Positions 11,121-22,739 of a stretch of DNA of 64,000 bases are shown here, piece after piece. Each line of letters starts with the position of its first letter. Within the stretch, counting starts at the first letter, position 1. The notes under the pieces were generated by a model that searched no databases, had not been told where the DNA came from, and saw only the letters and a list, made by a program, of their open reading frames with translations. The translations under genes and the position numbers were made by a program. The stretch is from Dermacentor variabilis (Eukaryota > Arthropoda > Arachnida > Ixodida > Ixodidae), in the NCBI RefSeq assembly GCF_050947875.1, contig NC_134571.1:224698024-224762023 (forward strand), in the 5' to 3' direction.

Positions 11121-11499
11121 GATAGCGCAGCAAGACCGGCGCCATAGCTGCTAGATTTGCGAGGCTGGCTGCCACACAAGCATGGTAACGGCACACGGCG
11201 CAACCGTTAAAGAAACGCACGTGCTCGCCGCGACACACTGTGAAAAATATATAAAGCTTAAAAAGATTCTTTCGTCATTTCTCCACTTGATGGCGCTAGC
11301 TTCTTTACGAAAACTGTGCATTTGAAGCGGCGCTCAAACGGAAACATACGAACTATAAGCGCACCTGTCGTCTGGTCGAGCGGCTCGAATATGCCGCGTT
11401 TCGTCGCCAGGGCGGCGTGCAATGCACTCTTTTCGACGCGCCGCCTATCCAGCGCTGGTTCTCCATAGCGCGACGTCCAACTCTGAAATCGGCCTAGAA

Positions 11500-12898
11500 G
11501 AACTAGTAAAACATTCGGTGAGCTCGCGCGCTCTAAGACCCGAGCAGCTAGATGAGCTAAAAGGGGTGTGAGGGGAATATCTCGACAGGTTCAGCAATCG
11601 GCCAGGTAGAACCGAACTAATAACGCGTGAGCTAGAGCTGACATCAACCGAACCCGTAAGATCAAAGCCTTACAGGGTGTCTCCAAGTCAGAGAGAAATT
11701 ATGGAGGCAGAGATACAGCGCATACTAGAGTTGGGAGTTATTGAGCCCGCTGAGAGTGACTACACGTCAACGCTAATACTGTTAGAAACCCCAAACAAGG
11801 ATCCTCGTCCGTGTGTTGACTACAGGAAGTTAAATGTCATCACTAGGGATCAGCTGTATGCCATACCCAACATTGAGGAACGAATTGAAAGAGTTAGCGC
11901 TGCTAAATACATTTCAACTATAGATCTTGTGTGGGGGTAGTGGCAAGTTCCCCTTTCAGAAAGTGCCAGCCGCTATGCCGCATTCATCTCACCTGTTGGC
12001 ACTTTTCTCGCACTCAGCTTCGTGCTGAAGAACGCGCCGTTTAGCTTCTCTAAATTAATGGATATTGTCCTAAGGGACTTGCAGGAGTTCGCCTTGCCAT
12101 AGCTTGATGATGTAGCAATTTTTTCGGCCAGCTGGGAACAACACGTATCGCACCTAAAACTCACGGTTGAGGGAAGCCGGCTTAACGATGAAAGCGGAAA
12201 AGTGTAGATTTGGTTGTTCACAGGTTACTTATCTAGGCCATGTTGTCGGCCAGGGCACAAGACGGCCGGCCGAGCTGAAAATAGCTACGATTGGAGAATT
12301 TTCTCAGCCGCGCACGAAAACAGACCTTCGTTCATTTTGGGGACTTGTGGGGTACTATCAGCGGTACATTCCGAATTACTCGCAAATGGCAAGTCCATTA
12401 ACGGACGCCCTCCGAAAGGGAGCACCGAGTAGCGTACACTGGGATAAGGACAAAGAGAATGCTTTCCTAAGTTTGAAAACGCTATTGGTTTCTCGTCCTG
12501 TGCTTCGCGCGCCAGAATACACAAAGGAATTCATAGTTCAGTGCGACGCAAGCGACAGAGGTATGGGCGTGGTACTTAGTCAGGTCGGCGACGACAACGA
12601 GGAGCATCCTATCCTCTATGCCAGCCATAAACTAACTGGAAGAGAGAAAGCATACCGCGCTTTAGAGAAGGAATGCCCTTGTTTAGTTTGGGCCGCCAAG
12701 AAGTTCTCGTGTTACTTGTATGGAGCGAAGTTCATCTTCGAGACCGACCACTGTTCTCTGACGTGGCTCAATCAAATGTCACACAAAAATGGCCGCTTGC
12801 TCCGATCGAGTCTCATTCTCCAAGAGTACAACTTCTCCGTTAGATATAAGAAGGGAAAGTTGCATAGCAATTCGGATGGTTTGAGCAGGCTAATTTGA
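11500..12898 (+). pseudogene. pol: Reverse transcriptase and RNase H of the gypsy element
   Basis: RT blocks are readable: LELGVIEPAESDY, RPCVDYRKLNVITRDQ, AKYISTIDL, then after a TAG at 11938 the frame changes (LPLSES-type block, LKNAPFSFSKLMD). The YLDD catalytic motif has become stop-LDD, with TAG at 12100-12102 followed by CTT GAT GAT. From 12167 the frame is open to 12898: FGCSQVTYLGHVVG (end of RT), then RNase H with FIVQCDASDRGMGVVLSQ, the ALEKE block and ETDHCSLTWL. The frame ends with SDGLSRLI and stop. The linker from integrase (11490-11640) has a further stop. RT is dead although the RNase H half is intact. Confidence 0.85.
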
Positions 12899-13330
12899 AC
12901 TCTGCGTTTAAGGGTCCCGCCAAAATTTTAGGGTTACTATTGTTAATTTTGTTAAGCTAAGAAGATCCCCTCTCATTTAGCAGGATTCCCTCCATGATTG
13001 CTGAATTTGTCAGCACGAAATTGCTTCAAAAATTGGCATAGCGAAATGCAGCATTTTTTGTTTCTACACTTAAGTTTTCATTGAAGCCTAGCGGGTCTAA
13101 AGTGAGATCTAAGGTACGTCATATCCGCGCAGGGCCGTGTTGTGGGGTTCGTTTTGCAGTTGCCTGTCCTTGTTGGATATTTTGGAGCGATGACATCATT
13201 ACACAAGTGGTCGCTGCGAGCCAAGGCATCACTCCTCTGGCCACCAGCCGTTCTCTTCCTGCCCAGCGGTTGTCAGCGCTGGACAGTCGATATTTTCCGG
13301 GACATGGAGGCGCTGTTAAGAATGGCCCGC

Positions 13331-13960
13331 TGAGGTGCAAATTTTGCCAGCCAGTTGCGACAGCGGCGTCAACTTTTGTTGGACAATGCGCCACGTCCAC
13401 CACTCTGCGTCGCGGGATTGCCGAGATGAGTTCCACGAACCAGGCTTTGTGACGGAACCCACCACCGCCGACCTGGTCTGCTGTGAACAAGGGAGTCCCC
13501 GAGAGAAGGTAGTTCGAGGCCCCTTCCCACGCACCGTTCCTGACGTCAACCCCGAGTTCTGCGAAGACCGTCTGACCTCGGTTGAGGACCGTGAGCCTGT
13601 GCGGAAGATCGTGTGTGTAATCCCTCGCGCAAAGAGGCGGCTCGTCTACGGTGCCTGGTCGGCCGTTTCCCTCACCTTGGGATCGAGGGAGGACCGAGTG
13701 TTTATAAACCGCTGTTATGCGGCTGCTCAGTGTACTTTCTCTCGCAGTCATGCTAGACCGATGAACTGCAACGTCCTGATGTAGATACTGTAAATAAACC
13801 CATATTCCTCGTTCTCGATGGGAAGCAGTCCTTCCCTTCAACAACGTCCTCAGCGTGGATAAGTTGGACGACGGCATGGGCCAGTTACCATCTTATTCAT
13901 GCGCGACTCCAATCTTGACAGCTGATTACGAGCGATGGGATTGACCCCCCTATCCTCACA
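13331..13960 (+). repeat. 3' LTR
   Basis: 630 bp matching the 5' LTR end to end; its polyadenylation signal is a perfect AATAAA (13793-13798) where the 5' copy has AATAAG. ORFs of over 140 codons in it on both strands are chance frames inside the LTR. Confidence 0.8.
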
Positions 13961-14039
13961 ACACAAAAGCTTCAAACTGTTCACCCCACCTCGTGTGACG
14001 CCTTAAAAGGACGTCTTGTTGGGCGAGTTGGTCACAATT

Positions 14040-14155
14040 CATCTTGGCTACTAGGCGCGAAAACACACACGACACAAGGAAGGAGACGGGACAGAGCGCT
14101 CTGTCCCGTCTCCTTCCTTGTGTCGTGTGTGTTTTCGCGCCTAGTAGCCAAGATG
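14040..14155. repeat. Perfect spacerless palindrome, 58-bp arms
   Basis: The arms 14040-14097 and 14098-14155 are exact reverse complements with no spacer, centred on AGAGCGCTCT, with ends CATCTTGG and CCAAGATG. It resembles a foldback element. No coding capacity. Confidence 0.9.
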
Positions 14156-16140
14156 TCGTGTGACACCGCTTCGCAATGCGGAACGGAGCGTCAGCACCTA
14201 AAAAGATAACGCTATAAGTAAGGAAATCCGAAGATGACCGTAGACAGTTGGCTGAGCGAGGTAAATTTAAGTCCTCAAGCGCCCGCGTTGCAATCCGTGA
14301 AGTCCCCGCAAAGATGGCGGCGATCGCCCATCGCCTCTTTTAGTCGTCTGCTAGCCAGAGAACTTCAAGAGAGCAGCTAGACCAAAATCGTCCTGGCAGG
14401 TTTGGGCAGCCAGCGGGTAGCCAGAACCGTCCAGCCCGAGCAAGACGAACGCCCGGCGGAAGTGCGTCACGCGGTGGGCGGAGCAACCCGAGAAAAACGA
14501 ACACGCTCTGGATGGCTTTGGTAGCCCGCGGGTAGCCAGAACCCAGAAGTGGAAAATCGAAGAAGGCCTCTATCTAGGTACTACGGAGGAGGTTTCTTGT
14601 GTATTGTAGGCGTTTGTCCCTAGGCGTGCCGGCATTGGGGAGTGGGGTCGAGTTTGTATGCACTCGCCCAAGCAGCCCTAGCCGACTGCCACTGATTTGC
14701 CGATTGCTGAGAAATAGTCAGAAGCCGGCTTCACTGGCCACGCGACTTCCGAAAACAGTCGGCCCGACGTCTCCTTCCAGCTACATCGGCACGCGGCCGG
14801 CCGCGCGGCCTGGGCCTCCGTCAGAGCACGACTAAACGCCGAGCGCGCCAAACGCTCGTCGGTGCAACAAGCCGGCAATGCATCGGGCCGACTTTAGTTG
14901 CCGACTGAAATTTGGCTCCACGTATTTTTTGTTAGACAGCATAAAATGTATTGCAGTAAATACATAACTACGATCATTACAAGCATTTTGCATGCTGCCA
15001 CAGCTGGTGCACACTGCAGAAGCCCCAGATTGCAACTCTGGACTTCTAAAATTATTTTTTTAATGAGTTTGCTCGTACTGCTGTTTGGTTTCAACTCACG
15101 TTTCGCTAAAAGGCGGCATTTTTTGTTTGTCCACATTGGTAAAACGATTTGCATTGCTGTTAAACTGGTTCGTTCGCAGCAGGTTCGGTTCGACTGGGTA
15201 GGAGGTGTCTTTTTCACATGAACCATGGCAAGCAGAGAAACTAATTAAACACTGAAAAATGCTGGAAGAAAGAATGCGACCTCATTGCGAAATTTGAGCG
15301 CGAACGAACTTGCAATTTAAACGCGCTTGCCTACTGCCAACGACAAGCTGATATAGCATCTGGCGACTTGGACTAAGTGGAGAAAAAGAAGTAAAGGAAA
15401 ATAGCCCACAGGCGGGGAAGAATGCGGGCAAGAAGGGAGAACCGAGACGAGTAGCGTGGTCGGGTAACCGCAGTGTGGAGCTAGGACAGGAAAAAAAAAG
15501 AATTAGGCAAAACGTGCGCAACCAGGGAAGGCAGGCGGAGAAGCGCGGGAAACTTTTCTTTTCGGCCTATCTTTTCTGTCGGTCTTTCTTTTCCCTTCAT
15601 GTTTTCGACTAGTCTCTGCAGCTGGCCAGATAACATCAACTGGAATTGTACGCTGCGCTTGCGGCCGAGAAGCCAGCTGTGTCTGTCGTCAGTAAATTTT
15701 GAATAAACGGTGCGATCTATCTGAGTCCAAGATGAGAAATTCAGAAACAAGCCCTAGGCAGCACCACAAAAGCACTAGCATGAGGAAAAATTAACATGGA
15801 TGCATGCGCTGTAGTGCGCCACAACAAATATACAGACTAATTGGAATATCTTTTTTTAATCAATATAGATTTACCTATACAGCTTTGCCTAATATAGTTA
15901 TGAATTTCTGGCTGAAACCATGGAACGGTTTACAATAGGCAATATTATATAGGTTTCTTTTTTCTTGTCCATCAAAGCCACTGTCAACTTTATATGTTTT
16001 TACGTATATATATTTCCATGTATATTTCACTTTCATATATCATATTTGACTTTCATATATCGCTCTTGCGCAAGACGATAAGGGCCTTCTCTACGATAAG
16101 GGCCAAGCTTCTACGTAACATATAGACCGTTTTTTCATGG
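14156..16140. other. Unassigned spacer with short direct repeats
   Basis: No gene recognised. Near 14415 and 14530 two related segments share GCGGGTAGCCAGAAC. The rest is unique-looking; 15880-16060 is AT-rich. ORFs of about 100 codons near 14900-15220 exist on both strands over the same bases and match nothing I know. Confidence 0.3.
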
Positions 16141-16149
16141 ACGCCACCA

Positions 16150-17990
16150 TGGTGGATGGATGGATGTTATGAGCGTCCCCTTTGAAACGGGGCGGTGGGT
16201 TGCGCCACCAAACTCTTGCTATTATACTGCCTAATTTCCTACCTAGGTTAAACAATAAAAAAAGACAAAAAAGACACTATGAACTACCACACCCAAATTT
16301 TCTGATCCCCTATTGCGAACTGTGCTTTTGTACGTCTCCGTTTTTTGTCGTTTCCCTACTTTTCTCCGACCAATCCTCCAATCGCCTCTTACTAATGCCT
16401 ATTGCGGACATGTTTACTTTTCCACTGCTCTCGCTGAACCCAAGTGCTTCAAGGAGGCCAGTGGTGCCTAAATCGACCGCTGGGTAGACGTCTTCACATT
16501 CTAATAAAACGTGCTCCATAGTTTCCCTAGCTTTACCGCAGCAAGCATATGCTTCTTCTTCCGTCTTATATTTCGCTTTATAGGTGCGTGTTCTAAGGCA
16601 TCCCATCTCGCTTCGAAAAGTAATGAGCTTACCTTTGAGTTATCATAAATTGTTTCTTTCCTGATTTCGTTTTTTCCTCTTTAGTTACTCATGGCAGGTT
16701 TCTTTTCCATTGCCGCCACCCTCGAGATTATTTCAGCCTCTCTGACTTTCCGCTTGACCATCTTTGTTGCTGTGTTGCCCACCCTACAGGCCGCATATTT
16801 GCTGGTAAGCTTCCTAGTTCTTTTCCTCCACTGTGAATTTATGTTTTTCCTGTACAGATACTTGTACACTCTCCCAGCTCATTTACTTTGTTCCATATTC
16901 CTCAGCCGTTCTTCATGCTCAATTTTACTGCCAGCTTCCCTCACTTCAATATTGTCCAGCCCATATCACCCTGCACAGCTTCATTTGTAGTCTTCCCGTG
17001 AGCGCCCAATGCGAGGCGACCCACTGACCTTTGGTTCCCATCGACTCCTGATTGTACCCCTCATTTAAAGTAAACTACCGCATTTCCACAAGTAAGCCCT
17101 GGAACCATTGCACCTTTCCACATACCTCGACGGACCTCGTACCTATTGTATCCCCATAGCGCTCTGTGCTTCACTATGGCCGCATTTCTCTTCCCCTTCA
17201 CTGTTATTGTTTTTTCCTGTGTTTCCATCTATCTATCGCCTTCATTTATCCATATACCAAGGTATTTACATTCTGTTACGCTAGGTATTTCCTGGCCCTG
17301 TATCTCCACGGTCTGTTCACTGTTTTCATTGAATACCATAACACCTGATTTTCTAACACTAAATTTCAAACCTAGATTGTTGCCTTCCTGCCCACAGATA
17401 TTAACCAGACGCTGCAAATCACTTTGCTTGTTAGCTAGCAAAACAATGTCGTCCGCATAAAATAAACCTGGGAGCTGCTGCTCTATTTCTGTACCCGCCT
17501 GTTTGTATGAGAGATTAAACTCGATATTCCTTCCTTCTAGCACCCTCTCCATCCTCACCATGTACATCATAAACAGCAGCGGGGATAAAGGGCACCCCTG
17601 CCTCAGTTCCTTGTTGATATGAACTTTCTCCTCGCTCCTCATCCCTTTCCATTCAACGCAAACGGTATTTTCTATAGGTAAATCTCTTTCAAAAGCTGTA
17701 GACAATCGTCACCTAAGCCTTCCCCTTCCAGAATATCCCACAAAATGTTGCGGTCTACGTTGCCATAGGCTCCTGTAATGTCTAAAAAAGGCCACATACA
17801 ACGGTCTGCTTTCTACTGTTGATATTCCAATACACTGAGTAAGAACAAACAAGTTACCATCCAAACGCCTACCTATTCTGAAGCCATTCTGAAGCTCTCT
17901 CAAAATGCCATTATTCTCTACCCATGCTTGAAGGTTTAATTTGATTGCCTGCATTGTACGACGTACGGTCATTAACTGCTCAGCTTCAGA
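16150..17990 (-). pseudogene. APE-type LINE, reverse transcriptase and 3' region, 5' truncated
   Basis: On the minus strand the RT shows LQNGFRIGRRLDGNLF, a damaged AFF(D)ITGAY-type block, LRQGCPLSPLLFMMYM, and GLFYADDIVLLANKQSDL with the YADD catalytic motif intact, then SGVMVFNEN and YLGIWINEG. After several frame changes the C-terminal region follows (MKRKVREAEI..AAMEKKPA near 16700-16870; CLRTRTYKAKY and a Cys/His segment MEHVLLECEDVYP near 16420-16600). The 3' end is marked by ATCCATCCATCCA near 16150. The best-preserved part is 17229-17705. Which APE-type clade it belongs to I cannot settle. Confidence 0.8.
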
Positions 17991-17999
17991 GGGGAAGAA

Positions 18000-18670
18000 G
18001 CGCTTGATTCTATTTAACAGACAATCTGTAATACTAATTTGGAGCTCCCTTCATTATTAACAGTAGACCATACTGTTTACACAGAACTTGTTTAGCACCC
18101 TCTTTTCTTGCACAAAATTTGTAAGGATTAAGTTTTGTAATACGTTTTCTGCTATTCGATATTTTATTTCATATCCAGATTATTTTTTCTTCATTTGATT
18201 CGATTCTTAATCTACTTTTCGGTATTAGCACACCCCTACAAAAAGCTAAGGACTGCTAGTTATATTTGTGCCATTACTATAGCACATAGATTCAAAAACA
18301 CCTTTTTACACGTGTTGGTTGTCTTATATGAAGCTTGTGGACGAGCTACGATTTCCTATATTTTCTGTCTCTCAGAAGTGTGACTGTAGAATATGAAGTG
18401 TAATGTAATTAAATTGTTACCTGGGGGGCAGGTTAAAATTCTGTGCGACTAATTTCGGAAGTTTCTTGGCAGTGGCCGCAACATTTTAATGTACCGTTGA
18501 CTGGCTCTCGTGTTTTGCCGAACCACTGTTTGTATTCAAGCACATAAACAAAGCAGGGGGTAAAATTAATGATGGCTAGTGGCTATACGTGTGTGTCAGT
18601 GAAAAGTGTACAGCTCCTGATACCTGCGCGTGTATGTGGGCAGGGCATGGTCTTGCTGCCAAGCAATAAT
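18000..18670. other. AT-rich unassigned sequence
   Basis: No gene, RNA or clear repeat seen. Confidence 0.3.
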
Positions 18671-18675
18671 GCACC

Positions 18676-18852
18676 ATTTTTTACAGATGCAACGCATACG
18701 TCAGGATGACCACGGATTTTTCTACAAGTTCTTTCGCAAGGCGCCGCAGCTCTTGGACAAGCTATTGAGCTTCTTAGCAGAGGACCTCACACGGCAGCAC
18801 CACATTCGAGAAACCCCTGGAGCCTGGAGAACGACTTGCTGTAGCATTGAGG
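18676..18852 (+). pseudogene. PIF/Harbinger transposase N-terminal fragment
   Basis: After an acceptor-like TTTTTTACAG the frame reads RQDDHGFFYKFFRKAPQLLD, KLLSFLAEDLTRQHHIRE, then in the +1 frame PLEPGERLAVALR. This is the N-terminal region of HARBI1-like transposases (F..FRMSPxQFDxLL ... PGERLAVALRFLATG). The catalytic domain does not follow; one frameshift lies near 18812. Plus strand, unlike the Harbinger copy at 25860-26335. Confidence 0.6.
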
Positions 18853-18879
18853 TTGGTAAAGGACAGTTGCCCCTAGAGT

Positions 18880-19380
18880 AATAATGTGCGATTGGAGGAA
18901 TACAGAACACCGTTTCTTTGTCATTTAATGTATCATTTAGTTTATTTTATTTACATATTACTGCCCGCCGCCTTTTGGAAGCCAAATCAGGAAGGAGTCA
19001 CAAAACATTGAAGCAAAACAAAAGAAAGAAGGAAACGACTGACAATGAGCGTGCATAAAAAATACTAATACATAATAATAATAATATATTAATAATCATC
19101 TTTATTTCTTTCTTTCCACAGAATACAGAATTATACACAACTAACTATTTATTAACTCATAAACAAATAAAAAAATGGGACACGAAATGCTCATACAAAA
19201 CGAGAAATAGTAATGATGGTACTGACAATGCGCGTGAAAAGAAATACAAGAAAGAAATGATCGCATGATCACAGAGACTGAAAGTTTCCACTTACTGCAT
19301 CACCAGTGTAACAGTTACGGCTAACTCTAAAAAAACTGCCATCGACTGGCACCAAGAAAATGCCAGTTACCACGGGACAT
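18880..19380. other. AT-rich unassigned sequence
   Basis: No gene seen; ATAATAATA-type simple sequence around 19060-19095. Confidence 0.3.
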
Positions 19381-19387
19381 ACGAGAT

Positions 19388-20352
19388 TTGATCTCCGTAT
19401 CGCCGATACCAAGAAATGTACACCCTGAACATAACAAGGGTAGAAGGAAAGCAAGAGCTTCAACCATACTCAAACAGATACAGACAGAGGGGCGTAGAGC
19501 CTGCTTTGTTGACGCGGCCGCATATCGGAAGGGGTGCTCCTTTTCTGCAGTAGTGGTGGATTCCAAACAGCGACTCACGAACTGTGCATCTGTACGAACC
19601 GGAGATCCGGCGATAGCCGAGCAGGTGGCCATTGCCTTGGCGATGCTTGATGACAGCAGCGACGTCATCTACAGTGACTCACGGTTGGCCATTAGGCTAT
19701 TTCAGTGTGGAGTGATCTCAGAACAGGCTTTTGGGCTGCTTCGTAAGGCAGGTCCGGATAGAATCAAGTATCACTTGCTTACTTGGTTCCCAGCCCACGT
19801 TGGGCACATGGCGGGTGTCCCCACGAACCTCAATGAGACGGCCCACGCTGCCGCGCGCGCACTGACTGACCGCGCTGGCGCTGTAAGGCCGAAGAGAGAG
19901 TTATGCATGGTAGGGACGCGCCTGCCACTTATAATGAACTTCTTAAACACTTCTATCTCTCGCGGCGACAATACCCTCCTCCTCACCCCTAGCTCACTAG
20001 GCCTCAGGCACTGACATTCAGACTGTTGCAGACAGAAACCTATCCCAACCTGTTCACGTTACATGCGATATATCCGGAGATTTACACTGATGACGCGTGC
20101 CCTGCTTCCGGGGATAGATCAACACTTTCGCACATGCTCTGGAGATGTATCTCTATAGCAAGCCCTGACCTCAGCTCAGCTAGGTGGGAGGCGGCCCTCC
20201 GCAACCCACTCCTGACTGAGCAACGTTGGGCTGTCCAGCAGGCCCACGATGCGGCTGGCAGGCTAGGCCTGTCGGTCCCGAAGTGAGAGCGGCCCGCGAT
20301 GTGCTAATACGCGTTCTGCGGGACTGTAAAGTAAAAGTTAATCAATCAATCA
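19388..20352 (+). pseudogene. I-type LINE 3' end: RNase H domain, Cys/His tail and tail repeat
   Basis: An open frame 19388-20014 reads as RNase H: first Asp in CFVDAAAYRKG, Glu in AIAEQVAIALAML, Asp in IYSDSRLAI and His in WFPAHVGHM. RNase H after RT is characteristic of the I superfamily. In the next frame (20026-20286) follow YPEIYTDDACPASG and LSHMLWRC, the C..C..H..C tail module, in which the second Cys has become Ser, then WAVQQAHDAAGRLGLSVPK. The 3' tail ends in AATC repeats (20340-20352). RT is missing: a 5'-truncated insertion with one frame change. Confidence 0.8.
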
Positions 20353-20359
20353 ATCGACT

Positions 20360-21780
20360 GGCATCGCACAAAAGCTACCTCAGTGCTTTTGACCTTGCGC
20401 AACCTGTAAAACATGCACTGAGGTATGCTTGCACATGTAGTATTAAACAAAGGTGGTAGCTAACCTACACAAATGAATTTTGATCGTATGTCACCCGAAA
20501 AGGGCCCCCACAGCCATGTAGATCATTGTCAAGAAAAATCATGCCATCATAATTAGTATTCAAACAATTGAGACATGCGTACTAATTTTTTTTTCAACTT
20601 GCATTCAAGCTACTTGGCATCCCGGTAAGACATAAAAGACGTTGCCTTGACTTACTGTGTGGGGATTGAGGCGGCTAGACTCTGCAGTGGTGTGTAAATC
20701 ATATAGTGGCGATCGTGCCTGCAAAGTATTAAACACCTGCAGAACAGCACGACAGCCGCAGAAATTTCTTACATTTTTTTCAGCTTAAAAAATTTTTTAA
20801 AGCTCACATGCTGTTCACGGCTCCCGTCAGGTAGCCCTGCTTCCTGCCAGAGAAGCAGGGTCATACGTATAAATGTCTCATTTACACACTGCCTTCAATG
20901 TCCCTGATTACGTACAAAGACTTTGGCCAAATATCCAATGCAGAACATGCAAAACCAACTCTGGAACTGAGCCACGGAACACAAAGAAAAAAAATGCAAG
21001 GAATGTGGCTTGTGGATGATAGTTGTGCGAGAGGTAGAGGTTGTCTATGTTGGCAGTGAACCTCGCCTCCTGGTTATGTGGTGGCAAGACTTTTCCCTTT
21101 CTGCTACCTCTTCTAATAATAATAAAACAATTTGAAAAATGCTTGCGCTGCTAGAACGCCCTGACAGGCTTTACAACTTGCAGCATATAACCGAAATTTT
21201 CAATGGGGTCTGGTTGAAGGTTCATTACATTTCTTTTTATTTACAGGCATGTACAGGCATCTCTACATGCATGCACAAACTCTACATGCACAGGTGGTGA
21301 ACTCAAAAAGGTTCATTGCTGCAAGACAGGCTGAATGAGTAAACACAGATGAAAGCGATAAACATCTGTCTTGTAACAACAAACCTTTAGTTGCAAGTCA
21401 GTGCTTCTTTATCGTAGGTGTGTTGCTAAAACATGTTCACACATCTCTACAGCAGCAATGGCCAGCCAACCAGGCCCACAGATATCAACTTTATGAAATT
21501 CTTGAATACCGCACAAAAATATGGATACAACACAATGTAGAATGAACAAAAAAGAAGAGCTGAGGGGCTTTGACATGACAACAACAGACAAGGAAACGTA
21601 TATAAAGCATAAAGGAAAATAACTGTCATTTTATTTGTAATGTCAACATCACAAGGAGAAGGGAAATGAAAGTGGACAAAATATAACTTGCCACTGGTGG
21701 GAGCTAAAACCAAAACCAATTGAGCTGGAGGCTATTCCACCATCAATTTTATAGAATGTTTATGTGTACTAGATTAGGCT
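20360..21780. other. Unassigned sequence
   Basis: No gene, RNA or transposon terminus recognised; short ORFs are not supported. Confidence 0.3.
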
Positions 21781-21784
21781 CTTG

Positions 21785-22015
21785 GAGTGTTCTTGCACGA
21801 GTAGCACTGGCTAACACTACCAGGGTCAGATCTAGTACATGCACATACAGGCCCAAGAAAGTTTGCAGAGGGATAGCCATTGCTGCAGCTCTACTGGTAA
21901 AGCAATGCAAGCATAATTCAATGGTTGTGGGTTCGTCTCCCATTACTGGGAAGCTACCTTTTCATATACTTTCATTTTCCTCCTTATTTTTCCATTTCGA
22001 TATAAAGTAATTAAA
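21785..22015 (+). mobile_element. tRNA-derived SINE
   Basis: The segment GCTCTACTGGTAAAGCAA resembles a pol III A box region and GTGGGTTCGTCTCCC a B box, spaced as in a tRNA gene, followed by a non-tRNA tail (TTTCATTTTCC..) and an A/T-rich end. The tRNA fold is too degraded for a real tRNA. This family is, to my recollection, common in ticks. Confidence 0.55.
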
Positions 22016-22739
22016 TTCATCAATGATTTTCCTTTGTTTCATTGTCTCTTGGCTTTATATACAAAAAGTATACATTAAAAACATTAATCTTTGAATTACT
22101 CTCCTACTTGCATCAATTTAATTTTCAAGTCGAGATGCGTATCCTCACTGACCTCTCTAATGTGTTTGAGCAGAGAGACGGCAAAAGTTCGAGGTCGTCC
22201 TGTGGTTTGCATCTTTTGATTGCACTTGAAACATTGCCTAATTCCTCCAATATTAATTGACTCTAATCTTTCTTTTTCCTTTTCCTCCCACTTGACTTTG
22301 CTTCAGAAGCAATGCTTCCTAACGGATCCAGCCTACGACTGCCTGCTGAAGCCAGCGATGCTTCTGACTGCGGACTGCTGTGGTTGTGCCTCAGAATCCT
22401 CACGAACCAGAACTTCTTGAAACATCGGTGATTCAAGAGATTCCAAAATGTCCTGAGACTCCACAGACTCATGTGACGCCGAAGACAGAGTCGATGCTGG
22501 CTCTTGTGACTCTTCACTTGACGGTGATGGCACTTCAAGTGTTGCCAGATCGGAAAACTGGCACATATTTTGTTAAGATGTCTGCAGCACTTCCCTCCTC
22601 ACTCGATGGGGGCACTGGTGGAAGGTTGGCGGACATCCTGCATGTGATCATAATAAGGTTTGCACATACTGTCAATGTGTAGATAATGTGCCAGTCTGGA
22701 TGCAAAAATATATGAAGGCTCAAATCCGTCCACATTTGT

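Larger units (their letters stand above)
9953..11465. mobile_element. THAP-carrying DNA transposon inserted in pol (TA duplication)
   Basis: The left end, TGGGGAACCAGCGCTGGA (9953-9970), and right end, TCCAGCGCTGGTTCTCCA (11448-11465), are inverted repeats differing at one of 18 bases. TA lies immediately outside both (9951-9952, 11466-11467). Similarity of the subterminal regions continues inward (GCCGCCCTGGCG words). Gypsy pol reading resumes just right of the border. Inside are a THAP exon (10072-10227) and another MITE (10857-11120). A TA duplication with a THAP domain fits the ISL2EU/IS4EU-type transposons of the Harbinger-related group; that assignment is from family knowledge. The catalytic domain is absent, so the copy is non-autonomous. 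Confidence 0.7.
5946..13960 (+). mobile_element. Ty3/gypsy-type LTR retrotransposon with integrase before RT
   Basis: Two near-identical repeats (5946-6577 and 13331-13960) flank gag, protease, integrase, reverse transcriptase and RNase H, in that order. Each LTR begins TGAGGTGCA and ends CCTCACA, and ACAC flanks both outer borders (5942-5945, 13961-13964), fitting a 4-bp target duplication, although the left flank is AC-rich and may match by chance. Integrase lies upstream of RT, the reverse of most Ty3/gypsy elements; this order is known for the Gmr1-like lineage. The element is dead: a MITE splits gag, a THAP transposon splits pol, and RT contains stops. I could not identify a convincing polypurine tract before 13331. 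Confidence 0.85.

Noticed and set aside
8764..12898. Integrase-before-RT order as a rearrangement
   Set aside because: Linker sequence and reading continue in order through the insertion borders, so the order is original.
13119..13877. 252-codon minus-strand ORF as a gene
   Set aside because: It is antisense to the 3' LTR and upstream sequence, with no family match.
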